This document shows positions 16,025 through 24,297 of a stretch of DNA of 64,000 bases, in pieces. Below the pieces are notes generated by a model, which was not told the origin of the DNA, did not search any database, and was given only the letters and a program-made list of their open reading frames with translations. Numbering within the stretch: the first letter of the stretch is position 1; the number at the start of each line of letters is the position of its first letter. This DNA is from Psychrobacter faecalis. Its GTDB lineage: Bacteria; Pseudomonadota; Gammaproteobacteria; Pseudomonadales; Moraxellaceae. The DNA lies in contig NZ_JABAST010000005.1 of the NCBI RefSeq assembly GCF_016107575.1, forward strand, positions 54,608 through 118,607. Reading direction: 5' to 3'. Made by a program: the position numbers and the translations under genes.

Positions 16025-18607
16025 ATGATATTTGCTGACCCTGCCAACGATATGCCGTCGCTAGAGCATAAGTATAAGTATAAGTATAAGCATAAAAACA
16101 AGACGCCTTTTGCTCTACTCGCAGTGGTCGCCGCCATGGCAATATTGCCTGCCTGTAGCACCGTCTCCGTCAATAAACAGCCCTCAGCAAAGACCATCGC
16201 CGCCCAGCGCGGCAATATTGTCACCGATAACAAACTGAGTAGCGATACCGCCTCAGTCCTATTGTCAGCCGGGCTTAATGAGCAAGCGTGTATGCAGCAG
16301 TTTAACCTCTGCCTAACGCAGCTTACCGACAGCATGCTAAATGAACATTACCGCCCAGCTTTGGCAGTATTTGCTGAATTACACTACGCTAAAGCGCGCC
16401 AGCTTGGCGAATCTAAAGACTGCCGCAATGCCCTCGCCCGCCCGCCAATTGACCCTTATTATGCCAACGCGCCTTTAAGCGACACTGATGCCAAGGCGCA
16501 GCAAAAAAGAACCGATAGCTGCTTGATTGGCTATCAAGAACGTTTATTTGATGCCATTAAAACCAGTTATACGTACTTATTTTATGACAGCTTAGAGCAT
16601 GATTTTGAAGGTGCGGATAAAGAAACCAGACACTCACACACGCAAAGTCGTATTCCAAGTGAGATGGATATCCAAACCCAAGACATCTATAACGCCGCTA
16701 GTAACGATGTGATTACCCAGCTCTATCAAACGGCTGATGGTGGCGGTAAAATGATGGGTAATACCAAGGTAGAATACCTACCGACGTCCGCAAGTACTCC
16801 CACTAGCAGCGAGCAAGCAGTAATTGCCAATCTTACGGCCGTCAAGGGACAACCAACTGACCAAATTAAAGTCATGAAAATGCACATAGACGACTACAAT
16901 CTCAATGTCTATTTGCCCAACGAAAATAACTACCTCAAAAATGCCAATCAACAAACCGCTGCCCTAACCGATTTGGTCTCGACCTATGAGCTACGCCTCT
17001 CTGGACTAAACTCTATTAGTAAGCGCCCAGGTCTGGGTATCAGCTTGGTAGCTTCATTGGACGACCGCTATACCACTACCATTCGTCAATTATTAATCTC
17101 GTCGTTAGCAGATAGGACGGGCAGACTGCATCAAGAAAGCCCACGTCGAACAGCCAGCGATATAAACGAAAGCTCGAAAGAGCGCTCAAAGGATAGCTTG
17201 GACAGTGATGATGCCAGTACGCGTATTTATCCGACCGGACATTTACTGATGACCGGGCTGATTAAGCCGACGGGCAATAGCGTGCTTGATACCCTGAGCA
17301 GCAAACAGCTTGATATTCATTTATACAACCCTTACCGCAGCGAGAGCGCCAATATCTTAGGTGACGATTATCCACTGGCGGCAAACTTTTCAGCAGGTTA
17401 CGGCTTATGGTTGGCAGAAAACCAGCTTGATGGCGTCGGTTATCTAAACCTGATTACCCGTAAAAAAGAAACCAGTTTACCCAAGCTCTTTATGCTCGAA
17501 CCTTATGATGCTGATAAGCGCGTCATCATTATGCTGCACGGTTTGGCCTCAAGCCCAGCGACATGGGTCAATTTAACCAACGATATTTTTAATGACGACA
17601 AACTGCGCAATAACTATCAAGTTTGGCAGATTTTTTATCCAACCAACTTGCCTATTTTGGAAAATCGTTATCAAATCCAAAAGCTCATCAATACCACTTA
17701 TGAGAAAACCGACCCTACGGGGCAAAATATCGCCAGCAAAAACAGCGTCATTATCAGTCATAGTATGGGCGGTATCATTGCGCGTATGATGTTGTCTGAC
17801 GAAAATTTGCTCGATGATTTGGACCGACTTGACGACCAAAATGCGCTGTCGATGAATGAGAAACGTCAAATACGTGAGGCGATCAAGCAGTCTGCGGGCA
17901 AAGAGCAGCTAAAAGAGCGTTTTGAGCTTAAAACTTTACCACAAGTAGATACGGCGGTATTTTTATCGTCGCCGTTTCGCGGTACCGATTATGCCGACCG
18001 CTGGTTCACGCGCGCGCTACGCCGCATCGTGTATCTGCCCGTTGGTTTGGTAAAAACGGTGACCGATAACTTAGCAGCCTTGGCCATCCAAGGCGATTTG
18101 GCCCAGAACCCGCTCGGCGCGCTATATTTACAAAACGGCGCCAGTCAATTGAGTGACAAATCGTCTTTTATTCAATTAACCAAAGATATCCGTATCAACG
18201 ACCGTATCACCTATCATTCAATCATCGCCAATAACGATGCCGATATCACCCGAGGTTTGGCAGAAATGCAGCCTGCTGGAGCAAAGCTCGACTTGTCCGA
18301 AGAGATAACAGAAAATGACCATGCAGAGGACGTTATCGACGTTGATGACAGCAATGCGCTGTTAACGGATAGTGATGAGTTACCAGGTCAACCCCTGGTC
18401 GCCGCCGTGACAGTCGATGGCGAGATTGGGCAAGCACTCACCGAGCAGCTGTCAGATGGTATCGTGCCCTACACCAGCGCTCACCTCGATGGTGCAGCGT
18501 CAGAGACGGTTATTAACGGCGGTCATAGCATCCAAGAAAACCCGCAAACCATTTTGACCTTACGCCGTATTTTGCATCAACAATTACAGCAGCAAGATAC
18601 AAACTAA
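16025..18607 (+). CDS. Large alpha/beta-hydrolase (lipase-like) lipoprotein
   Basis: 860 residues. The N-terminus carries a Lys/Tyr-rich region, a hydrophobic core and a lipobox (ILPAC), so it should be a lipid-anchored envelope protein. The central and C-terminal parts form an alpha/beta hydrolase. VIIMLHGLASSPATW is the oxyanion region, SHSMGG gives nucleophile Ser580, SDGIVPYT gives a probable Asp811, and GGHSIQENP gives a probable His834. The catalytic triad therefore looks complete. The pattern resembles PGAP1/lecithin-acyltransferase-type lipases, but the substrate is unknown. The first ~450 residues have no domain I can name. The start is set by the only Met before the signal region with GGA upstream; an inner Met at residue 10 is possible. 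Confidence 0.78.
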   Translation: MIFADPANDMPSLEHKYKYKYKHKNKTPFALLAVVAAMAILPACSTVSVNKQPSAKTIAAQRGNIVTDNKLSSDTASVLLSAGLNEQACMQQFNLCLTQLTDSMLNEHYRPALAVFAELHYAKARQLGESKDCRNALARPPIDPYYANAPLSDTDAKAQQKRTDSCLIGYQERLFDAIKTSYTYLFYDSLEHDFEGADKETRHSHTQSRIPSEMDIQTQDIYNAASNDVITQLYQTADGGGKMMGNTKVEYLPTSASTPTSSEQAVIANLTAVKGQPTDQIKVMKMHIDDYNLNVYLPNENNYLKNANQQTAALTDLVSTYELRLSGLNSISKRPGLGISLVASLDDRYTTTIRQLLISSLADRTGRLHQESPRRTASDINESSKERSKDSLDSDDASTRIYPTGHLLMTGLIKPTGNSVLDTLSSKQLDIHLYNPYRSESANILGDDYPLAANFSAGYGLWLAENQLDGVGYLNLITRKKETSLPKLFMLEPYDADKRVIIMLHGLASSPATWVNLTNDIFNDDKLRNNYQVWQIFYPTNLPILENRYQIQKLINTTYEKTDPTGQNIASKNSVIISHSMGGIIARMMLSDENLLDDLDRLDDQNALSMNEKRQIREAIKQSAGKEQLKERFELKTLPQVDTAVFLSSPFRGTDYADRWFTRALRRIVYLPVGLVKTVTDNLAALAIQGDLAQNPLGALYLQNGASQLSDKSSFIQLTKDIRINDRITYHSIIANNDADITRGLAEMQPAGAKLDLSEEITENDHAEDVIDVDDSNALLTDSDELPGQPLVAAVTVDGEIGQALTEQLSDGIVPYTSAHLDGAASETVINGGHSIQENPQTILTLRRILHQQLQQQDTN
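16067..16096 (+). repeat. In-frame hexanucleotide repeat (YATAAG)5
   Basis: CATAAG, three TATAAG units and CATAAA run in tandem, encoding alternating Lys with Tyr/His just before the lipoprotein signal core. Unit length is a multiple of three, so slippage changes length without shifting frame. Confidence 0.75.
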
Positions 18608-19120
18608 ATTTCACCTATATAAAAAGCTTTGAATTCTTATTATTAAAATTTGTTTTTTTATATTGCTGTTTGGTATCTATTGATAACAATAGTTAAACAA
18701 TGACTATTATTTCAAAGATTATTGGCTAATATTGTAAGTGGTTTATGAACGCATAGGTGTGTGATAGCACACTTGTGCAACTTGCGTGTGCGCAAGGTGA
18801 AGCGCATAATACTAAAATGTTTAATATGAATAAAACGATCGTTTGATGAATATTTAATAGTTTATAAGGATATAAATTATTTACTTTGGCTAAATAGTCA
18901 GCCCTAAAATTTTTTAGTCTTACCATACGGTAATGAATAAAACATAAGGGTAATGAACGCTATTTTAGTTAAATTTTTATCTTAATTACATTTGCCGCTA
19001 ACTAATACTTAGCGATTGCCCGTAATAATAAGCGCCCTGAATGATGGACGGTTACGGACAGTTACTTGCGCGTATCATGGAAGCCAACGCTATTCAGCTA
19101 ACAGATAAGGGTAACCGTTT
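18608..19120. other. Gene-free region upstream of cydA with clustered small palindromes
   Basis: No credible coding frame is seen. Two short perfect hairpins stand side by side: GTGTG/CACAC at 18757-18772 and CTTGCG/CGCAAG at 18781-18796. The 12-bp palindrome AAACGATCGTTT lies at 18833-18844. These could be operator sites or a structured leader for the oxidase operon. I do not find a clean FNR/ANR site; only a half site TTGAT near 18843 is visible. Confidence 0.4.
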
Positions 19121-20626
19121 ATGTTCGCTACATTTATGATTGATCAAATGGATGCGTTGATGCTCGCGCGCATTCAGTTTGCCTTCGTTATTTCCTGGCA
19201 TATTATCTTCCCCGCTTTTTCTATCGGTCTTGCCAGCTGGTTGACCGTGCTTGAATTTCGCTGGCTAAGAACTGGCGAGCCTATTTATGTTGAAGTATAC
19301 AAACATTGGGTTAAGATTTTCGCTGTGGTATTTGGACTGGGTGTGGTATCGGGTGTGGTCATGTCCTATCAGTTCGGAACCAACTGGGCCGTGTTCTCCG
19401 ACAGAGCTGGTAATATCTTAGGCCCATTATTGGCGTTTGAAGTCTTAACGGCGTTTTTCTTAGAAGCGTCCTTCTTAGGGATTATGCTCTTTGGTTGGGG
19501 ACGGGTGAGCAAACGCATGCATTTTGCCTCTACCGCCATTGTTGCCATCGGTACGATGATTTCAGGATTTTGGATTTTGGCCGCCAACAGCTTTATGCAA
19601 ACGCCGCAAGGTTTTATGCTGGGCGCTGATGGTCTGTTATACCCCACCAACTGGATTGAAATTATCTTTAATCCTTCGTTTCCTTATCGCTATGCCCATA
19701 TGATGACGGCAGCCTTTTTAACCACCGCCTTTGTGGTTGGCGGTATTGGCGCTTATTATTTACAGTCCAAAAAGCACGTTGAGCATCGGCAGCATGGTCG
19801 AGTCATGCTCGGCATGGCGATGATTATGGCGATATTTGTGGCGCCAGCGCAGGTTCTCATCGGTGATGAGCATGGCTTAAACACTCTTGAGCATCAGCCA
19901 GCTAAAGTCGCGGCGATGGAAGGGATTTGGGAAGATGAGCGCGGTGCGGCATTGCGGCTATTTGCCATACCGGACCAAAAGAACCAAACCAATAACTATG
20001 AGCTTAGCATTCCTTATGTCTCCGGTTTGATTCTCACCCATTCACTAGATGGTGAGGTCAAAGGTCTTAAAAATTGGGCACCAGAAGATCAGCCGCCCGT
20101 TATGATTGTATTTTGGGCATTTCGTATCATGGTTGGTATTGGTATGTTAATGGTGCTCATCGGTTTATTTAGTCTTTATAAGTACTTTAAAAAGCAGCAG
20201 TTCGATCCTGAGAGTAAGCTCTTCCACCGTGCGTGGATGATGATGACGCCGCTTGGCTTTATAGCGTTACTTGCCGGCTGGTTTGTGACCGAAACAGGTC
20301 GTCAACCTTATACGATATATGGGGTTATTCGTACTGCTGAGAGTATGTCACCTATCGCAGCGCAGCAAGTGGCGACAACCTTGATTGGCTTTATTGTGCT
20401 ATATGCCTTTGTGTTTGGCGCGGGCAGCTTTTATATTTTGCGCCTCATCGCACAAGGACCCAAACCGTACGAGGACCCTTCGGATGATCATTTCTATGAT
20501 CACTCTGTCACCGAAGCCCAAGGTCGCACGCTAAGCGGTGATAAACGCGCTGCTGATAAAACCAAAGGGCCTGAAGAAGGTTTGGATAAACCTGCTGACG
20601 ACGTCGATGATGGAGGGTTACGCTAA
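19121..20626 (+). CDS. cydA: Cytochrome bd-type ubiquinol oxidase subunit I (CioA-like)
   Basis: A 501-residue polytopic inner-membrane protein and the haem-bearing quinol-oxidising subunit of a bd oxidase. The N-terminal signature DALMLARIQFAF-ISWHIIFP supplies the haem ligand His27. GVVSGVVMSYQFGTNW, and GWFVTETGRQP near the C-terminus, are family hallmarks. Length and sequence suit the short-Q-loop cyanide-insensitive (Cio) branch better than E. coli CydA (522 residues). Bd oxidases reduce O2 to water at high affinity without pumping protons. The start has AAGGGTAACCGTTT before it. The stop overlaps the cydB start (TAATG), indicating translational coupling. The hydrophilic C-tail is acidic and Asp/Lys-rich. 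Confidence 0.95.
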   Translation: MFATFMIDQMDALMLARIQFAFVISWHIIFPAFSIGLASWLTVLEFRWLRTGEPIYVEVYKHWVKIFAVVFGLGVVSGVVMSYQFGTNWAVFSDRAGNILGPLLAFEVLTAFFLEASFLGIMLFGWGRVSKRMHFASTAIVAIGTMISGFWILAANSFMQTPQGFMLGADGLLYPTNWIEIIFNPSFPYRYAHMMTAAFLTTAFVVGGIGAYYLQSKKHVEHRQHGRVMLGMAMIMAIFVAPAQVLIGDEHGLNTLEHQPAKVAAMEGIWEDERGAALRLFAIPDQKNQTNNYELSIPYVSGLILTHSLDGEVKGLKNWAPEDQPPVMIVFWAFRIMVGIGMLMVLIGLFSLYKYFKKQQFDPESKLFHRAWMMMTPLGFIALLAGWFVTETGRQPYTIYGVIRTAESMSPIAAQQVATTLIGFIVLYAFVFGAGSFYILRLIAQGPKPYEDPSDDHFYDHSVTEAQGRTLSGDKRAADKTKGPEEGLDKPADDVDDGGLR

Positions 20627-21642
20627 TGTTTAACTATGGTGATGTATTAGATTTACCCTTAATCTGGGGTGGCTTGATTGCGCTATCAGTCTTTATCTAC
20701 GTCTTACTAGATGGTTTTGATTTGGGCTGCGGCATCTTATTTCCGTTTGCAGGCTCTGATAAAAACCGTAGCCGCATGATGAACTCTATCGCGCCTTTTT
20801 GGGATGGTAACGAGACTTGGCTGGTACTGGGCGGCGGTGGTTTATTCGCAGCTTTCCCTGTCGCTTACGGCATCATTATGAGCGGTCTTTATCTGCCGGT
20901 TATCTTTATGCTGTTTGGCTTAATTATGCGCGGCGTGGCGTTTGAGTTCCGTTTTAAAGCCACCGCCCATCGCTACGTTTGGGACGGTTTCTTTTTTATC
21001 GGTTCTGTCGTTGCGACGTTTGCCCAAGGTATTATGCTTGGGGCGCTAGTCCAAGGCTTAGAGGCCAGCAATCGCCTGTATACAGGCGGCCCTTTTGATT
21101 GGTTCTCGCCTTTCTCTATCATGTGCGGTTTTGCGCTATTGATTGGTTATGCGCTACTGGGTTCTACATGGCTGATTATCAAAACCGAACATACGCTGCA
21201 AGTCTGGGCACGCAAAGTATCAGGTTGGCTGCTCACCGCCTTAATCATCGCAATGATTGCGGTGACGATATTTATGTATTTTTCAGATATCGAAGCGCTT
21301 GAAGGCTGGTTTAGTTTACCAGGGCTGTTGTATCTAGCGCCGATGCCAATTATCGTCTTGCTCTTATTCTTCTTTATGCGTAAAGATTTAACTACTGAGC
21401 GCGAGTATCGTCCATTTTTATTGACCGTTGCATTATTTTTGATGGGTTATATCGGCGTTTGTATGGCAATATTCCCGTATATCGTACCTTATCAAATGAC
21501 CATTTATGAGGCGGCAGCGGCTGATACTTCGCTCTCCTTTATGCTCATCGGTGCCGGTATTATGTTACCTATTATCTTAAGCTACACGGCTTTCGCGTAT
21601 TATACTTTTAAAGGTAAAACCGACCACGAGCACATGTATTAA
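20626..21642 (+). CDS. cydB: Cytochrome bd-type ubiquinol oxidase subunit II (CioB-like)
   Basis: 338 residues with about nine membrane segments. The start overlaps the cydA stop by one base. Family motifs are ALSVFIYVLLDGFDLGCG at the N-terminus, SIAPFWDGNETWLV, and IMRGVAFEFRFK. The length matches the CioB branch (about 335) rather than E. coli CydB (379). Subunit II stabilises the haem-bearing subunit I and contributes to the oxygen path. A small one-helix gene follows 160 bp later and a terminator closes the unit. Confidence 0.95.
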   Translation: MFNYGDVLDLPLIWGGLIALSVFIYVLLDGFDLGCGILFPFAGSDKNRSRMMNSIAPFWDGNETWLVLGGGGLFAAFPVAYGIIMSGLYLPVIFMLFGLIMRGVAFEFRFKATAHRYVWDGFFFIGSVVATFAQGIMLGALVQGLEASNRLYTGGPFDWFSPFSIMCGFALLIGYALLGSTWLIIKTEHTLQVWARKVSGWLLTALIIAMIAVTIFMYFSDIEALEGWFSLPGLLYLAPMPIIVLLLFFFMRKDLTTEREYRPFLLTVALFLMGYIGVCMAIFPYIVPYQMTIYEAAAADTSLSFMLIGAGIMLPIILSYTAFAYYTFKGKTDHEHMY

Positions 21643-21802
21643 ATAAGCAGCGGCTATTATCTATCTAGTAGGGATAGTAGCCGCGCTTAGCTTAATCCGC
21701 TCATGAATATGTGATGACTGATTATTAGAAAATGGCTTAGATTAGAAAGGTAGTTTGAAGTTAGAAAATAGCTTGGAGTTAAAAGGCAGTTTGGAGATAG
21801 TG

Positions 21803-21919
21803 ATGAAAAAACTCAGTAAAAAACAATCGCAATGGGCTTGGTTTATAGGCTTATACTTGGCGGGTTTTTTGGTTGTTTTTACCATTGCCCAATTAATAAA
21901 ATTGGCAATGGGTGTATAA
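21803..21919 (+). CDS. 38-residue single-helix membrane protein, CydX/DUF2474-like bd-oxidase accessory subunit
   Basis: ATG at 21803 with GGAGAT six bases upstream opens a 38-residue frame. It consists of a basic start (MKKLSKKQSQ), then WAWFIGLYLAGFLVVFTIAQL as one membrane helix, and the tail IKLAMGV. Its position directly after cydAB, its size and its W-x-W/aromatic entry to a single helix match the small accessory subunits of bd oxidases (CydX, CydH, or DUF2474 proteins beside cio operons). Those subunits stabilise the haems or block a side oxygen channel. Family assignment is inferred from context and shape, not from a profile match. The bases before it contain degenerate AGAAA-TAGCTTGGAGTTA-like repeats. 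Confidence 0.68.
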   Translation: MKKLSKKQSQWAWFIGLYLAGFLVVFTIAQLIKLAMGV

Positions 21920-21945
21920 AATCTCTTTATCAAAACCTAGCGCCA

Positions 21946-21990
21946 TAAAAAAGCAGCGCTGAATAGTAAATATTCAGCGCTGCTTTTTTG
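21946..21990. terminator. Bidirectional terminator between the bd-oxidase operon and murU
   Basis: AAAAAAGCAGCGCTGAATA faces TATTCAGCGCTGCTTTTTT with a short loop. It serves the plus-strand cyd unit and the minus-strand murU, which converge here. Confidence 0.9.
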
Positions 21991-22017
21991 TTTTAACTTT
22001 AACTGTCGTAAAACCGA

Positions 22018-22746
22018 TTATGCACCGCGATGATTATCGACACTGTGATTTTCTATATAGTCATTAATTTGTGTTAAGCGCTCGGGCGTACCGACGTCTA
22101 TCCAATTGTCTTTAATCACCTCAGCGGTAATTTGGAACTTTAGCATTGCTTGTTTTAACAAGGGAGCAAGGGCTGCCGGTTGTCCTGTTACCAGCCCATC
22201 TACCAGTCTTGGTGAGATGACACTGATACCTGAAAAGGTATATTTGTCTGCATCAGCAATCGGCTGCTCGCTTGCCAGTCCATTATTGATAGCAAAGTCG
22301 CCGCCATTATTATGCTCAGGATTATCAATCAATAATAAGTGCGCTCGTTGGTCAGCGCCTAACGGGTAATCTCGCAACGGCGCAAAATCATAGGTCGTCC
22401 AAATATCAGAGTTGACTAAGATAAAAGGCTCATCGCGCAGCTTATGGTTTTGCAGCGCGTTAAAAATCCCACCAGCAGTCTCAAGCGGCTCATCGCCCTC
22501 AATCGACCAATGCAGCGTCACGCCATACTCTGCGCCATCACCCAACGTCTGCATCAGCTTGTCTGCAAGCCATGAAGCATTGATAGTGATATCAGTAATG
22601 CCAGCGGCTTGTAGCGCCTTGATATGCCAGACAATAAGCGGCTGCCCGCCTACTTCCACCAAAGGCTTTGGCGTCTCGAGTGTGAGCGGACGCAGGCGCG
22701 TACCTTTGCCAGCCGCCAAAATCATCGCTTGCGTTATTACCGACAT
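22018..22746 (-). CDS. murU: MurU, N-acetylmuramate-1-phosphate uridylyltransferase
   Basis: 242 residues from the start at 22746. An upstream in-frame Met at 22788 exists, but only 22746 has a strong AAGGAG seven bases before it, and from there the protein opens with the canonical MILAAGKGTRLRPLT nucleotidyltransferase motif. Other features are KPLVEVGGQPLI, NSDIW, and NWIDVGTPERL at the end. MurU converts MurNAc-1-P and UTP to UDP-MurNAc in the cell-wall recycling route that bypasses de novo MurA/B and gives intrinsic fosfomycin tolerance in pseudomonads. It lies just downstream of amgK, its partner kinase, which supports the assignment over a generic sugar nucleotidyltransferase. Confidence 0.88.
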   Translation of the reverse strand: MSVITQAMILAAGKGTRLRPLTLETPKPLVEVGGQPLIVWHIKALQAAGITDITINASWLADKLMQTLGDGAEYGVTLHWSIEGDEPLETAGGIFNALQNHKLRDEPFILVNSDIWTTYDFAPLRDYPLGADQRAHLLLIDNPEHNNGGDFAINNGLASEQPIADADKYTFSGISVISPRLVDGLVTGQPAALAPLLKQAMLKFQITAEVIKDNWIDVGTPERLTQINDYIENHSVDNHRGA

Positions 22747-22810
22747 ACACGCTCCTTGTTGTTGGCTGTATGATTGCCTATTATTCATTATCGACTGTTT
22801 TAAACAAAGT

Positions 22811-22838
22811 AAAAGCGATGAATACTGTCATCGCTTTT
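22811..22838 (-). terminator. Hairpin between amgK and murU
   Basis: AAAAGCGATGA and TCATCGCTTTT form an 11-bp perfect stem with a six-base loop. It is followed by a weak T-rich stretch on both strands. It sits inside the amgK-murU unit, so it may cause partial termination or protect the mRNA rather than end it fully. Confidence 0.5.
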
Positions 22839-22854
22839 ATTTTGCTCATGCTGT

Positions 22855-23955
22855 TTAAATATACTGTTGTACAAATTTATGTTGATAAGCAGGCAAGATA
22901 GACTCTCGCAGCCATTCATTAAAAGGAGTAACCGCTTGCTGCATATCGGAATTACCGTGTTCTGCCAGCCATTCTAGCTCAAAAATCAGGTCACGCATGA
23001 CTTTTGGAATATCGGCCAAATAGCGGCTTTTGCCATCACGCTCAAACAGGCGGATAAAAATACCCAGCACTTTTAAATGCCGTTGTACGCCCATGACATT
23101 GACATCATTTTCAAACTGCGCTGCATTATCAGCCGTTACCAGCCCTGCCTGTTTTTGCAATTGCCAGCAGTCCTGTATCCAGCTTGATACCTGAGTCTCT
23201 GGCCATTCTACATAAGCATCGCGTACCAATGATACCAAATCATAGCTATACGCGCCTATCACCGCATCTTGAAAATCAATCACGCCCAAGCGCGTATGAT
23301 CTGCTTGGTCTTGCATAAGGTTGCGACTGTGATAATCACGATGGACGATGACCTGCGGCTGCACCAAAATCTCAGCGATTAAAGCCGATTTAAGATTTTC
23401 CCAAAGCGTTTGCTCAAGCTCTATACCAATATAAGGAATAAACCACTCGCTAAACAAATTCATCTCACGGTTTAGTAGGGCAGTATCATAATCTGGTAAT
23501 TGATGATCCGTCTTTGCGGTCGCCACTGGCACCACTTGTAAGGCAACCAAAGTGCGCAGCGCTAATTGATAGTAATCATTCACCTGAGCGGCTGGCGCAT
23601 CGACCAGCAGATGAGCAAATTCTACCGTACCAAAATCTTGCAATATCAAAAAGCCTTTTGCCACGTCTTGAGCGACGAGCGTCGGAACATTGATTGCTGG
23701 CGCCATCAGTTTTGCGACATTAATAAACTGCTGCAACGCGTCTTGTTCGTCAGCCGAATCCATGACAATATAGCGCTCAGTTTCGACAGCATCATTATCA
23801 AGTAACTGGATACGGTGATATTGGCGCGCGCTGGCATCACCCGGCAGACTATCAAGAATAAATTTTTGGTTGGCAAACACGTCTTGCAACCATTGCTCTA
23901 ACTGCTGCTGGCGCGTAGCGGTTACGTTAGGTACTGTCATGGTTTTATCCGTCAT
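22855..23955 (-). CDS. amgK: AmgK, anomeric MurNAc/GlcNAc kinase
   Basis: 366 residues of the aminoglycoside-phosphotransferase (APH) fold. The kinase loop reads VIVHRDYHSRNLM and the metal-binding motif is GVIDFQDAVIGAYSYDL. AmgK phosphorylates MurNAc and GlcNAc at the anomeric carbon; MurU then activates MurNAc-1-P. The pairing with murU, divergent from lptD-surA, is the arrangement known in Pseudomonas. The start at 23955 has no clear ribosome site. Met6 (23940) has GGATAAAACC before it and may be the true start. Confidence 0.88.
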   Translation of the reverse strand: MTDKTMTVPNVTATRQQQLEQWLQDVFANQKFILDSLPGDASARQYHRIQLLDNDAVETERYIVMDSADEQDALQQFINVAKLMAPAINVPTLVAQDVAKGFLILQDFGTVEFAHLLVDAPAAQVNDYYQLALRTLVALQVVPVATAKTDHQLPDYDTALLNREMNLFSEWFIPYIGIELEQTLWENLKSALIAEILVQPQVIVHRDYHSRNLMQDQADHTRLGVIDFQDAVIGAYSYDLVSLVRDAYVEWPETQVSSWIQDCWQLQKQAGLVTADNAAQFENDVNVMGVQRHLKVLGIFIRLFERDGKSRYLADIPKVMRDLIFELEWLAEHGNSDMQQAVTPFNEWLRESILPAYQHKFVQQYI

Positions 23956-24297
23956 AAAAAGTATCGCAAATTAAATATCAGTCATAAATAAGTGATATGT
24001 AGGGCAAATAGTTGTTAAAATAATGAGCGTGCGCCTAAACAGTGCAGCCGCTTTAAGCAGACAAAATCTACTGGCTATGTAGCCGTAAAAAGGTCTGTAT
24101 CATCCGCTATCGTATAAATTTTGGTAAATAGTGTAGCTGATTTGGTTTTTTTTGACTATGATTAGTCGTCATTATATGTAAAACGTTCCGATTTTCGAGA
24201 TTATCGTCTTAATGATAGGTTTATTCGCCTTTAAATAACGTTAAAATATAGCCTGTCATTTAACGATCGCAATCCAATAGGCTCTACAATCATAGGT
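23956..24297. promoter_or_regulatory. Divergent promoter region between amgK and lptD
   Basis: 342 bases without a coding frame. It must hold promoters in both directions. A TAAAATATA box near 24241 could serve lptD. No operator is obvious. Confidence 0.4.

Noticed and set aside
18726..18926. 66-codon minus-strand frame upstream of cydA with Cys-rich middle
   Set aside because: It crosses the palindrome cluster, has no ribosome site and no recognisable signal or domain.
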